Assembly: GCA_930367215.1 (NCBI GenBank)
Contig: OV884059.1
Span: 99,064,993 to 99,128,992, forward strand
Direction of reading: 5' to 3'
Length of the DNA stretch: 64,000 nucleotides
Source of the DNA: Pollenia angustigena
Taxonomy: Eukaryota; Arthropoda; Insecta; Diptera; Polleniidae
Shown: positions 44,323 through 55,399 of the stretch, piece after piece
Layout of the letters: each line of letters begins with the position of its first letter
How positions within the stretch are numbered: position 1 is the first letter of the stretch
Made by a program: the position numbers and the translations under genes
The notes under the pieces: model-generated
Databases searched by the model: none
The model's input: the letters and a program-made list of their open reading frames with translations, nothing else
What the model was told of the DNA's origin: nothing

Positions 44323-45076
44323 AACGTCGAATTTTTATTGAATGGGCCTTACAACAGCTCAATGGAAATCCACTGTTTCATCAAAAAATTGTGTTCAGCG
44401 ATGAGGCTCATTTCTGGCTAAATGGATACGTAAACAAGCAAAACTGCCGTATCTGGGGTGAAGAACAGCCACATGCCGTACAAGAGTTACCGTTGCATTC
44501 CGAAAAAAACAACAGTTTTTTGTGTGGTTTATGGGCTCGTGGCATCGTCGGTCCATTTTTCTTCAAAGAAGAAGAACCGTGGAAGAAACGTCAACGGCGA
44601 ACGATATCGAGCCATGATACGCGGCATTTTTTTGCCCCAATTGGCTGAGTTGGACTTGGTTGATATGTGGTTTCAACAAGACGGTGCCACATGCCAAACA
44701 GCTCGTGAAACAATGGACATATTGAAGGATGAATTTGGTGAGCAGTTTATCTCTCGAAATGGCCCTGTGAGTTGGCCGCAGAGATCATGTGATTGGCGCC
44801 TCTTGACTATTTCTTGTGGGGTTATGTGAAGTCGTTGGTCTATGTGGACAAGCCAAACAGTATAACAGCCTTAGAGTAGTGTGTTATTCTTGGAATACAG
44901 GCCGAAATGACCGAAAAAGTGGTGCAAAATTGGACGTTACGAATGGACCATTTACATTTTTAAAAAGTAAATGGCAAATACCAATTTATCGATTCCAATA
45001 AAAATTTTGAATATATGATGCAAAGTTGAGTGTTTTATTAGATTTTTAAAAAAATTACTTTTAAAAAATCCCCCAT
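44323..45076 (+). pseudogene. Rosa-like mariner, 5'-truncated copy D
   Basis: Begins within the transposase (RRIFIEWALQQLNGNPLFHQ), then IVFSDEAHFWLNGYVNKQNC (first Asp), ELPLHSEK, VNGERYRAMIRGIFLPQLAE, WFQQDGATCQTARETMDILK (second Asp) and GEQFISRNGPVSWPQRSCD. The third-Asp region is frameshifted (about 44795), then MTEKVVQNWTLRMDHLHF-type sequence follows. It ends TTAAAAAATCCCCCATTA, a diverged terminal repeat. It is distinct from copies A-C (DILKDEFGEQ rather than DLLRGEFGEH), so it is a second lineage. It directly abuts the LINE fragment at 44322. Confidence 0.88.
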
Positions 45077-45660
45077 TACAATGTCGAACCATATATTTTT
45101 CTGCGTGCAGTTTCTGTCTTTTTTTTTGACAAGATAGAATAAATCAATACGATAACAGTGGTTTAATATTACGCTCTGACTTGCACAAGTTTTTACATAC
45201 ATATGTATGTAGGTGGAAATTTTAAAACTTTTCAGACTTCGTCTATCATTAATTGATTATCAATGTCGCTTACGGTATAGTAGTATACCGCTTGCTTCAA
45301 AATCACTTACTTGTAACTATTAAACTAATATTTTTTCTTTGCCTGTCAATAGCGTCCAACCATATCAAACAATTTTAAACGTTACAAAGACACAAACAAC
45401 ATACACACTAAGTCAAATTCACTATGCATAAACAAAAACAACGAAAACTTAAACACACAATCGGTTTTACTCCAGCTAACAAATGATTGATGATCGCGTG
45501 CTACAAATGAGAGTTTTTGCCAAAATTGCAATCTAAAACCAACGGCAATTACGTCCCAAATACTGAAGAAAAATAATCTCAGACGCTAACAAAATATTTT
45601 TATAATAATTGTGACTTTTTTTTTATTGAAAATAAAATATTTTTATTGTTAACTTGAAAC

Positions 45661-46629
45661 TAGGGTTCTAATTTTGCGGACTTTTTCTAATCCCGGGAAA
45701 CAAAACAAAAAAAATCTTATTCCCGGGATTATTTGAATTTGAGTTCAAGACAAAAGTTTTTACTTTTTTAAAAGAATACACACGTATACAACAGTCTAAA
45801 AAAATGAGCTTTATTAATTCCACAGAAAACCAAACCAAATTAATTGTTACATTCATATGTACATGCATATTATAAATGTACATGTATGTATATTTATTTT
45901 GTGGGAGATCACGAATTAGTAAAACTTATCAATAAGTGCGTTCGTTTACTTTTCCAGTAAAATCCCAGTAGGTGAGTAATATGAAAATTTGTGTACGCGA
46001 ACGCATTTCAGTAAAATCCAGTACAAATTTTGGGGTAAACGAACGCAGCTAATATTTAGTTGTTATTATTAATAGCAACTTGGTAAAATTAATTTTCTTT
46101 AAAGCAAAAAATTCTTAGTATTATTTAAGCATTTAAAAGCTCATCAGAGATTCTATTTCTTTGTACAGACGTTGGATTTATAGTAGGAGGCGCATCATAC
46201 AAAGATTATACATTTGTTGACCTGTTACCCGTGACTTTATAGACGTCAAATTCTTTTTTTAAGATATTTTCAGGCTTTTGTATTTACTTTACATTTATTT
46301 TTTTTGGAATTTGTAGATGGTTCATTATCTGGTGTAGGTGATGGTGTACCGTCTACATTTTAATTTTTTACTTCAAAAACTTTTTAGACATTTCTTTAGC
46401 AATTAAAAAGACCGTTGATTTATTAGCGTAGGAAAAATAGTTCGATTTGTAGGTAGTTTTTAGTAATTTTAGTAAAGAATATATTTTTATTGCTAGTGTT
46501 TGGTTTTAACGATGCTAAGAAATTAAAATTTCAAAAAATTTTATTTGAAATTCCCGAAAAAATTTCCAGGGATTAATTTAAAAAAATGTCCCGATATTCC
46601 CGGGAATTCTTTCCCGCGTAGAAACTCTA
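45661..46629. mobile_element. hAT-like element with perfect 8-bp target duplication, TCCCGGGA-rich
   Basis: The left end TAGGGTTCTAATTTTGCGG and right end CGCGTAGAAACTCTA are inverted (TAGAGTTTCTACGCG). CTTGAAAC flanks both ends (45653-45660, 46630-46637). Subterminal TCCCGGGA/TTCCCGGGATT motifs occur at both ends and nowhere else nearby. It holds a PIF-like MITE (45936-46049). No transposase. Confidence 0.9.
45936..46049. mobile_element. PIF/Harbinger-like MITE (GTGCGTTCGTTTAC)
   Basis: A 114-bp element. The left end GTGCGTTCGTTTACTTTTCC and right end GGGGTAAACGAACGCAGC are inverted. TAA flanks both ends (45933-45935, 46050-46052). An internal CCAGTAAAATCCCAGTA repeat is present. Confidence 0.82.
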
Positions 46630-47036
46630 CTTGAAACAGAAAACCGTAAATAACGAACTGAAAATTAAGAGAATAAGACGAAGAGCTAAAAAATGTAAAC
46701 TGTAAAAATAAATGCGGACAAACAAATGTATCCACAAGTTTCATATACACAGATACAATTAACTCGGGCACATGTTAAAGAAAAAAAAAAAAAACATTTT
46801 AACAAGTGTCCCAGCACACAATTTCTTTATGGACTTATAGAGAATCATGAAGTTTACATAATGTGTATTCACTAATGTGTACTTAAAATTTAATGGGTAT
46901 GTGCCATTATGGCATAATCCTAGTCCTAAAAGTACACTCATAAAATTATTGTAGTAACTGATCGATGGTAATTTAATTCGTTTTTCGTATTGTTAAAATT
47001 TAATAAAAATTATTATTTTACAAATGACTTTATTAT

Positions 47037-47760
47037 TATACCCACACCACAATAGTGGAGAGGGTATTATGCATTTGTGCTGATATGTGTAACGCCTTAA
47101 AATAGTGGTCCTAGACCCACCTTAAAGTATACCGATCTACTCAGAATCACTTTCTGAGTCGAACTACCGATGTACGTCCGACTGGCTGGCAGGCTGGCAG
47201 GCTGGCTGGCTGTCCATGTAACCTTGTGCGCAAAGTACAGGTCGCAATTATGGAGATAATTTGATGAAATTTGGGTCATAGGTTCTTATTGGCACAAGGA
47301 CCAAGCCTATTGAAAATGGGCCGAATCGTACGACCACGAGGGAAGATAGGGGGAAATTTCTTCCTCTCAGAAACTATCAAACCGATTTTAATAAAATTTA
47401 AAACATAGATAGTCCCATATCTATATGGACACAAAATGTATACATTTTTAAAAAAATCGGACCACGAGGGGAGATAGGGGCAATTTCTGCCTCTCAAACC
47501 GATTTTAATGAAATTCAAAACATAGATAGATCCATATCTATAGGAACACATTAGCTATACAGTTTAAAAAAAATAGGACCACAAGGGGAGGCAGGGGGAA
47601 ATTCTTGTCTCTCACAAACTTTCAAGCCGATTTTCATGAAGTTTATAAACATAGATGAATCCATATTTACATGGACACATAAGCATGATGTGTTTTTAAA
47701 TACTGTGGTGTAGGGTATCATATGGTCGGGCTTGACCGACTATACTTTCTTACTTGTTTA
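47037..47760. repeat. mini-me-like repeat, near complete
   Basis: Starts TATACCCACACCACAATAGTG and ends ACTGTGGTGTAGGGTATCAT, then GGTCGGGCTTGACCGAC and TTCTTACTTGTTT, so the ends are inverted. The inner sequence has GGCTGGCAGGCTGGCAGG, a CTGGCAGG microsatellite (47180-47212), and three copies of a GGACCACGAGGGGAGATAGGG-like block at about 115-bp steps (47330, 47460, 47575). Confidence 0.7.
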
Positions 47761-47818
47761 CATTTATGTTTGTTATTCAAAAATTAAACTTCCAAAATAT
47801 AAAGTTTTTTCGTACATA

Positions 47819-48592
47819 TCTATATATATATACAAGAGTTGCGTGAGTGACTGACTCATTCATCATCGCCCAGCCCAAACCGCTGACTCTTGAAATTTGG
47901 ACTAGCGATTGGTCACTCCCCAAATCGATCCACTAAGACGGGATTTTTCGAAATTCATATGTTTAAAGGGTAAAAAAAGGTAAAACCGGAAAATTCGGTA
48001 ACCTTATATCTCTAAAACTAAAAGAGATGCAAAATAAACGTAATGCTTATCGCTGTTCTTTAGAAAAACAAGCGGACAGGTGTCTGGTACTTTTTTGAAA
48101 TTCGGACCTATTAGGGAGTAAACGGGTGAAATCTGAATTTTAGTACTTTTTTGCCACGCCATCTATCTTTTGAACCAATAAACACAGAAATAAAGTGTAT
48201 ACCACATTCAAAAATTATTAAAAAAAAAAAAAAAAAAACGTATACGAATTTGGTACTTTTTCGAAATTCGAACATTTAAGGGGTGAAAATCGTAACTAAT
48301 TTTGGTACTTTTTTTACAAAACATTTTCTTCCATTCATTGACATATTCGTACTAAATTATGAGCTGCCACTACAATACTAAAATTTTTGATTCTTTAATG
48401 GGGGGAAAATATAGTACCCAAAAAAGGAAATACGGGAAACTTGATATTTTTCTTTAGCTTTTTGTTCTACTAAAGTAGCGGGTTAAATGCTAGAATTTAA
48501 ACAAGTTTAAAGGTTATAAAAATAAACTTTCGCATAAAAATATGTCCACGAAGAAAAAGGAGACGCTAAACAAGTAGCGGGTATATGCTAGT
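47819..48592 (+). mobile_element. Helitron-like non-autonomous repeat
   Basis: Starts A|TCTATATATATATACAAG, then GACTGACTCATTCATCATCG and CCCAGCCCAAACCGCTGA, and ends GTAGCGGGTATATGCTAGT. TC...CTAGT fits Helitron ends. The base after CTAGT is A rather than the usual T. No Rep/helicase. A homologous fragment lies in 19255-19390. Confidence 0.5.
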
Positions 48593-48963
48593 ATAATATA
48601 AGTTATATTATTATGTAGTTTGATTTTTTGAAGGTTAAAATATATTTTTTAAAAGTAACAACTATTAAATTTAACGGAATATGCCGTTAAAAAATTAAAA
48701 AATCTTAAAATTAATGTAAAATTCATTTATTTTAAATGAACCGTTTAACAGAAGGTACTTGAGGTAATAAAAGAGGAAAACTTTTTAAATAAAAAAGCAT
48801 CACAATTTAAGCTAATCTTCTAATTATTATCTTTCAAAAAGAGTATACTTTTGTTTTGATGACATTTCGTCTGTTAATTTTTTAATTGTCGTATGTCGTA
48901 TGTAATTTTATCCACATACGACAATTATGCGACGATTTGATTAATAAACGATTTCTTCACTTA

Positions 48964-49407
48964 TAGGGCCCATACACAACACCATCATGATTGTACAATC
49001 AAGTGATTGTGCCAGCTGATGGACCGTGTATGAGCTTGTGGTGTGATTGTACCAGCTGATGGTGCTTTATCAAAAATAGTTTGATATTTTTTTGATTGTA
49101 CCAGCATGACTGTATCGTGTTAGCTCATAAATGTTAAATCGTTAAGGCATAAACATCAAAAAATACAAAATTTAAAACAAAATTTAAATTAAAACATGTT
49201 TTTTTTTTACTTCTTATTCGTTTTCGTTTTAGGATAATAGCAATAATAACAGCAGCACAAATTTTATTGTTATTCATTACAACATTTTCCACACAATTTT
49301 TGGTAAGAAATGAATTTTGTACCAGCATGCTGGTGTGTTGTGTGCTTCAAGCTTAATTGCACAATCACTTGATTGTACAATCATGATGGTATTGTGTATG
49401 GGCCCTA
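48964..49407. mobile_element. PIF/Harbinger-like MITE (TAGGGCCCATACACAACACC)
   Basis: A 444-bp element with about 50-bp inverted ends: TAGGGCCCATACACAACACC and ATCATGATTGTACAATCAAG at the left, complements at the right. TTA flanks both sides (48961-48963, 49408-49410). Inner CAGCTGATGG and TGATTGTACCAGC blocks are repeated. The right TTA is also the left flank of the next MITE. Confidence 0.88.
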
Positions 49408-49410
49408 TTA

Positions 49411-49634
49411 GTCCCAATTCATACAATGCAAGTCTTATTAATCAACGAGTACTCAGCTTGATGTACTAATCATATACGTTTTGTTTTCTCATTCGTTATG
49501 TTAAAAACACATATGTATGTATGTGTGTACTTCATACATCAAAAAGTAATACATATTTCATCAATAAGACAAGCATTGTGTGAACGCCGGAGCTAAGTTA
49601 AGTTCAATAAGACTTGCAACGTATGAATTGGGAT
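49411..49634. mobile_element. PIF/Harbinger-like MITE (GTCCCAATTCATACAATGCAAG)
   Basis: A 224-bp element. The left end GTCCCAATTCATACAATGCA and right end TGCAACGTATGAATTGGGAT are inverted. TTA flanks both sides (49408-49410, 49635-49637). It is directly adjacent to the previous MITE, sharing one TTA. Confidence 0.85.
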
Positions 49635-49887
49635 TTATTGTTGACGATGGAGAGATTGAAAGTATGGCGTTATAAAGCATATCCAATTTCTCTGTTCCTT
49701 TTCTTGTCTTTTCTAAAAATTGGTAGTCTTCCGTTATACAACTTTAATATCTTTTTAATTTATTAACAATTTAAGTACTTTCAACAGACTTGTAAAGGTC
49801 TGGTAGAAGGTTGTTTTCATTCGTTTCAAAAAAAATCATCTTATTCATCTGAATCATTGTGGTAAAAGTCTGTACTAAGCATTCTTA

Positions 49888-50369
49888 GAGCCACTTTTTG
49901 GGTTAGAGATTAAATTAACTTTAATCTCCGTAATCTTTAATCTTTTTGAGTTGTATTTTTTTAACTTTTTTTTTGCTAGTGTAAGCGGACTTGACTTAAT
50001 CTGTCAACATACACATGTTTAGCATAAAGAACTTGCAAAAATATAAACAAAAAATACATTTTAAAACATTGCTTAGCACTTTTATTTTCCATTCTATATT
50101 TTTTCTGTAAACGCAAAAAATTTCTACCTTGTAAACAATATTAAATTCGCGCGTTTTCTTCTTCTTCTTTGAAAACATCCACATTGCTTGATAAAAAGAT
50201 GATATTTGCAAAAAATGTTGCCATTTATTTGTGCTCAGTATGGTAGCGCTAAATGGTTTAAGCCACCGCCCAAAAATATCAAATTCAATTTATACTAGAT
50301 TAACTTAATTCTCAGATTAGCTAATTATATAATAAAATTAACTTTAATCTCAAACCCAAAAAGTGGCTC
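49888..50369. mobile_element. PIF/Harbinger-like MITE (GAGCCACTTTTTGGGTT)
   Basis: A 482-bp element. The left end GAGCCACTTTTTGGGTTAGA, then GATTAAATTAACTTTAATC, is inverted at the right. TTA flanks both ends (49885-49887, 50370-50372). Confidence 0.85.
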
Positions 50370-50479
50370 TTAAAAGTTAATAATTCCCAATCACTTTGGT
50401 TTCAGTTGTTGTACTATATTTTAAAAAATTGTTACTCGAAGAAAATGTTCCTGTTTTTTGCATTAAAGAAAAAATGAAT

Positions 50480-50600
50480 ACTGTGTTACAAATACAAATT
50501 TTCGATTAATCGACATAGATTTTCGAATTATTCGTTAATCGAAAAAAAAGCAATTTTAAATTATTCGAACAGTTAATCGCCAAAAATTTTGTACTGGTTG
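50480..50600. repeat. Unpaired TCGATTAATCG-rich transposon end
   Basis: TTTTCGATTAATCGACATAG, ATTCGTTAATCGAAAAA and ATTCGAACAGTTAATCGCCAA cluster here, resembling the subterminal zone of the hAT-like elements seen elsewhere. No partner end was found. Confidence 0.35.
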
Positions 50601-50810
50601 ATCTAAAATTGGTCATTGATGCCAATGCCCCATCTCCAAAATAGCTTTAAAACGAACAAATATCATTCAGACGTTGATATTTTAATAATATTCACACAAA
50701 GAACTTTTTCCTAAATCCTAACCACATGACATAATATGATTATGGCGACTCTATGATTGCCCTTGGGTCTCAAATAGGGCACACTATCGAACATTTTTCT
50801 TTATATTCTG

Positions 50811-50866
50811 TGGTGTAGGGTATCGCAAGGTCGCGCTTTACCGATTATACCTTCTTACTTGTTTGT
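50811..50866. repeat. Solo end of the mini-me-like family
   Basis: CTGTGGTGTAGGGTATCGCA, then GGTCGCGC and CCTTCTTACTTGTTTG, matches the end at 47700-47757. Confidence 0.6.
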
Positions 50867-50869
50867 TTT

Positions 50870-53285
50870 TTTTACTATGCATTTAATTTCTCTTTCTCCC
50901 ATTTGATTTGTTCGCTGGGAAATTATAAACAAAAAATTAAGAAAAGGAAATAAACACAACTTAATTAAAGAGCACAAAAGAGAATTGAGATAAAATCAAA
51001 GTTTTAAATATACAAAAAATATCATTGACGATTATTTCTTCTCAAACCAGTTTCAAGTTCAGTCAACAATTCAGTCATGATCAGTCAGTATTGGAATGCT
51101 CCAGTGAACGCAGTTCGTGGTCGTTGAAAACGGTTAAATGTGTTGCGCGTTTTAAAAATCCCAAAAGAACGGTTTTCTTTTCAAACACGAAAAACCACAA
51201 AAAAAAAAAAAATATAAATGACTTTACACCCAAAGAAGTGAACTTTTCTAAAATTATTTCATAAATCCAAAAAAAAAAAAAAAAAAAAATGAAAAATATG
51301 TTGTTGTTTAACATTAAAGATTTGTAGTTTTAAGATTGGAAATGAAAGTTGCATAAAGTAATTTGTTGCGGTGAAAAGTTCAAAAAAGTTAAACGAATCG
51401 AAAAAAGAAAACATTAAAAATAAACAAAAAATGCATTTAATTTATATTTTTTGATTTGAAATGTAATTAATAAGTGAATATTTTTAATGAGTAGTTTCAC
51501 TTGTCTAAAGATTGTTGACGATTTGTTATTTTTGTTTTTTTGCATATTAAAACTTTGCAAGTTGTTTGGTTATAGAAATTGATTTATGTGTGAAATTCTA
51601 GTGAACCTTTGAAGTTTGTAAACGTTTGTTATAGCGACAGATGCGTCTAATTACAATTTCATGTCTGTATGATAAAATTGAATTATTATATAATTGCATA
51701 CTTGTTTTTATATGCATGACTTATGACGTATTGCTTATACGTTCGATTATATGTTCGATTTCATTTGAAATTACTTTGTTATAAACTCAAGTGCAAAGCA
51801 ATTTATTTTAGGTGCAATATTTTCTGAAACTATGAAAGAGTGTCACAAATGTATTTTGCCTTTCTCCTTTATTGCTTTATTTTTTAGAATTTTCTTCATC
51901 TTAGCGAAATATTTTCTACAGAATTCAGATGTGTTTTTATTTAATTTGAAAATTATTTAAATATATTAATTTTTATTATATTAACCAATTTTATTTATTG
52001 AATGTGTTCAATTATATTACTTTTTGTTTGTATTTTGTTGGTACATCAATTAATAAATTTGTTCCAAGCTCTAATAGATTTTCCCATTCAACCCAACATT
52101 AAGTAAGTTAAATATATATGGGCTTAACGTGGGAGCTAAAGATAAAAATTGAGCTATTTTAATATTGTTTGCCACGACATGAACTTGATTATAGAGCTTT
52201 GTTTGTTTCTGCAATTATTAAAGCAACGTTTTTGATCAACTTTTCTAGTAAACTGCTGCTCAACTTTTTTTTTGGATTCTGTGTCAACTTTTTAAAAACT
52301 TTTCGAGTAAATTTTTTTTACATTTCGAATCAACTTTTCTAGTTACAAGTTGTTTATTTTCTAATCGAGTTTGCTAGTAAAATCTTTTTGTGTTCTGCTC
52401 AGCTTATCTAGTGAAACGTTACTTTGTAACTTTTCTGGTAGAAAGTTTCTAAGCAGAACTCAACTTCTCTAGGAAAATCTTGCTAAATTTCTGAGAAACT
52501 TTTTCAGTTAGTCTAGGTGTACACGCTTCAGCTTTTGTTGCTCTTTCCCACGCAGCAATCTTTTACAGCAACAATAAAAAACAAACAAAAAATCCAAATA
52601 TGCCTCTGTATATCCATTAACCAAGAGATGAAACAAAGTAAAACTTCGTATATGATTTTTCATTTCCTTATCTTTTGTCCGTTTTAAAGTACCTAAAATT
52701 TTTCAAGAAAATTTATCTTAAATAATTTTTTTTAATGTGTATAAGTATCTAATAAATTTTAGCAAACTCGGTAGCAAAAAAAGGAAGGGCTCTGTAGAAT
52801 TTTAAGAAAATGTTTGCTTCAGTTTCTCTAAACTAAAATATAAAAAAATTTAATTTTAATAATATATCCTTCCATATGCTTCAAAGGTTTTATTAAACAT
52901 TTTTTAAAAAAATTCGCAATTGTATTGTTTTATTTCTCTGAGTTTAGAAGGGATGATTTTTTTTTTTCAAATTAATTTCTATGTATAAATTTAATTCATA
53001 AAATATTCGCGAGTGCAAATTTAAAAAAAAAAAAAACAAGAAAATAGCTCGCAAATGCGAATTGGCAATTTTCGAAGATTGCCAGGCTGTTAGTCCTAAC
53101 ATAGTATAGGGTTTCTGTTAAAAAATACTACTTCTGTACTTAAATGCTATTGCATAATTAAAAATTGAAATTTTTAAATGAAAAAGACGAAGTTTTACGT
53201 ATTTTTAGACAATGTATTGAAAATGCGATCACATTTTAAAAATCCCCAACAATAAAATAAAATATATGTTCTTTTTTCCCTACGC
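50870..53285. other. Long AT-rich stretch, possibly with a 5' leader
   Basis: About 2.4 kb without a recognised element. 51020-51180 is less AT-rich and reads like a fly transcription-start region (CAGTCAGTATTGG, then CAGTTCGTGGTCGTTGAAAAC), but I could not fit a downstream promoter element at the right distance. A/T tracts (51258-51277) follow. At 52230-52510, diverged CAACTTTTCTAGTAAA phrases recur about seven times, a decayed tandem repeat. Confidence 0.3.
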
Positions 53286-53320
53286 TTGAAATTTTCCGAA
53301 AAATGCCTACAAAAAGAAAA

Positions 53321-53487
53321 AATTCCTATAAATGGCATCACTGGTTGTATTTCCCTATTTTATTATTACTACAATGCAATTTGTTCTGATAAAATTAGGG
53401 ATCTGGTTCCCGAAACTCGTACGTTTGTTCGTAATACGCGTTTTTCCTCAAGAGCCATCCTTTTGTGGTCAACTGGCCGGTGCATCG
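53321..53487 (+). pseudogene. LINE C-terminal fragment, part 1 (split by a mariner)
   Basis: Translation ITGCISLFYYYYNAICSDKI, then RDLVPETRTFVRNTRFSSRA, is closely similar to the minus-strand LINE at 60542-61105 (IRDLVPETRTFVR is identical). Only the post-RT region is present. It stops at a TA where a rosa-like mariner inserted, and resumes at 54355. Confidence 0.82.
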
Positions 53488-53489
53488 TA

Positions 53490-54352
53490 TCGGGTGATTT
53501 TTTAACCTATTATCGTTTTGGCAACACTGGTTTAAACAGCTGACGCACGTTTCGTGTTTTGTTTCACTGTCAAACATCTTCAGTTTGGTCTATAATTTAA
53601 CCATGAATCGTGTTACAAACGAACAAAGCTTGCAAATTATTGAATTTAATTATCAAAATGCGTGCTCTGTTAAGAAAGTTCATCGCGCGCTTCTTGTGTT
53701 CAGCGACGAAGCTCTTTTTTGGCTCAATGGGTACGCTAATAAGCAGAATTGTTGATTTTGGAGTGAAGATCAGTCAGAAGCATTGCAAGAGCTACCAATG
53801 CATCCAGAAAAAGTCACAGTTTGGTACGGTTTATGGGCTGGTGGCATCATTGGTGTGAGCGCTACCGTGAGATGATATCCAACTTTTTTTGCACGACATG
53901 TGGTTTCAACAAGACGGTGCCACATGTCACACAGCACGCTTTACAATGGACTTATTGAGAGGCGAGTTCGGTGAACATTTTATTTCACGTTCGGGACTGG
54001 TCAATTGGCTGCCTAGATCGTGCGATTTAACGCCCTTAGACTATTTTTTGTAGGGCTATGTTAAAGCTCATGTCTATACACACATGCCCGCTTCAATAGC
54101 CGCATTGGAAGACAACATTGAAGCATTTATTCATGAGATACCGGCCGAAATGTTGGAAAGACTATGCCAAAATTAGACTAAGCGGATGGACCATTTGAGG
54201 CGCAGTCACGGTCAACATTTGCATAAAATAATCTTCAAACATTAAATTATATGGACCGCACTATCGATTCAAATAAAGAATTCATGCATTTTTCTGAATT
54301 TAATGTGTTTTTTTTTTAAAAACTTTCCTATAACTCTTAAAAAATCACCCGA
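53490..54352 (+). mobile_element. Rosa-like DD41D mariner, internally deleted copy C
   Basis: Inverted ends TCGGGTGATTTTTTA and TAAAAAATCACCCGA are perfect, with TA on both sides (53488-53489, 54353-54354) inside LINE sequence. It begins MNRVTNEQSLQIIEFNYQNA and KKVHRALL, then jumps to VFSDEALFWLNG with the same deletion junction as copy B. Further deletions remove most of the FFKDDANRNVTVNG-type region. It keeps TRFTMDLLRGEFGEHF-type sequence, a CDLTPLDYF block and the AEMLERLCQN C-terminus with several stops. Non-autonomous. Confidence 0.92.
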
Positions 54353-54354
54353 TA

Positions 54355-54560
54355 TAACGCATTATAGGGAAATTTCAATCTATGGGCGGACTGTTCGTGT
54401 ATGAAATGGACTTTCTGCAAAAGTCTTTCCTTTCACTTCAACATGAATAAGTTCATATCGAATGCTTGTGTACATTACTCCCTTTATCCTCCTTCCCATA
54501 ACTTATTTTCCCAAATCCAACACAACTCAAAATATAAGTAGGGGTTATTTCCTTTCCTGA
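54355..54560 (+). pseudogene. LINE C-terminal fragment, part 2
   Basis: Continues the copy at 53321. ACGCATTATAGGGAAATTTC corresponds to the THYRENS.F part of the 60542 LINE, and CACTTCAACATGAATAAG...TGTACATTACTCCCTTTATC corresponds to its FNMNKF..VHYSLYPP end. Broken frames. Confidence 0.7.
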
Positions 54561-54589
54561 CTTTCGCTCTTAAAAAAAAAAAAAAAATT

Positions 54590-55250
54590 AAAAGAAACCA
54601 CGAGGAGTTTGCCTGTAACGTTCGCCACTTACGGAAATGTTTTGGATATAAAAATAAAGATATAAAGAACGATAATGCCTGCGGCATATACACCGCGCTA
54701 AACTGTGATTTTTTTCGGGATACAATGAAGTCTGAGGAGGATTATGCTCTTTTCAAAAACTACAATTCTGCATAAATCAAGCAAGAAATGAGCCTCATCG
54801 CTTAAGATAATTTGTCAATAAAAATCTGGTCCAACTTCCAGTTGATTCTCAGCTCATTCACCGAGCACATGACACAAGTGAGATGGACCGTTGGCTTTAA
54901 CTCTTGCAGCTGTTGGACTTTATATGGATATAGGCCAAGATCACTTCTCGAAAATTTACAAGTAGTGGACGGACAGATACCAGGTTACTGGAAACGGCGT
55001 CTGATTGATAAATTCAAGTCCTCTGTTGCAACCACGTCTGCAGCGGCAATAGCTTATTCTGTACGCATGGTACGAGCTCAATTTGGATGAATATTATCCA
55101 AAAAAGTAAATGTGGTCATGAATCGATCCATACTTAGCGTACTAGCTGCTCTGATGGGCGATTATGAGCACCGTAAATTTGACAAAGTGCTCTTTAAGTT
55201 GCACTTTGTAAACGTTGTTCTGGTGTAAGACTTTGCAGGGCGATTTTCCG
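54590..55250 (-). pseudogene. Antisense Tc1/mariner transposase relic (rosa-like, second lineage)
   Basis: The minus strand, read across many stops and shifts, gives in order: LTPEQRLQS, IYGAHNRPSEQLVR, MDRFMTTFTFLDNIHPN, AAADVVATEDLNLSIRRRFQ, STTCKFSRSDLGLYPYKVQQ, LQELKPT, FIDKL, ILSDEAHFLL (first catalytic Asp) and PEKITV.RGVYAAGIIVLY. This is the N-terminal two thirds of a mariner transposase: helix-turn-helix, linker and start of the DDE domain. The C-terminal part is missing. The open frame on the + strand here is a shadow of it. Confidence 0.82.
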
Positions 55251-55399
55251 AAGTATACTGAAAAAAAGTCAGCACACTTCATTAGTTTAACAGCTAGTTT
55301 TAAAATTATCCCTATCGGAAGGTCTATACGTCTAAAAAAAGACCCTTTACCTACGAATACAAGCACAAAGGGTGCTTCTTTGGTATAGAAATGCACAGT

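Larger units (their letters stand above)
42172..45110. mobile_element. CACGCAGAGAAAAA-terminus element, copy 2, hosting a LINE and a mariner fragment
   Basis: The left end CGCACGCAGAGAAAAAACATG, then GTTGTGGTAAACA, matches the inverted right end of the 20233-21592 element, including the AAGAGCAATATATTATGAT block. The right end here is ATATTTTTCTGCGTGCAG. The left arm is rich in AATAATTATT and AACAGTTAT motifs (about 42560-43060). A LINE fragment (43230-44322) and a mariner fragment (44323-45076) fill the right half. Whether the two ends belong to a single insertion is inference. Confidence 0.5.

Noticed and set aside
20233..45110. CACGCAG-terminus elements as Polintons/Mavericks
   Set aside because: No polymerase, integrase or capsid-like reading frames, and arms are short palindromes.
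51025..51264. 79-codon frame with SFKFSQQFSHDQSV
   Set aside because: Ser/Lys-rich, no donor at its end, and A-run rich toward the 3' side. At best it is part of an untranslated leader.
54812..55090. 92-codon plus-strand frame
   Set aside because: The minus strand here encodes a mariner relic with ordered motifs. The plus-strand frame is its antisense by-product.
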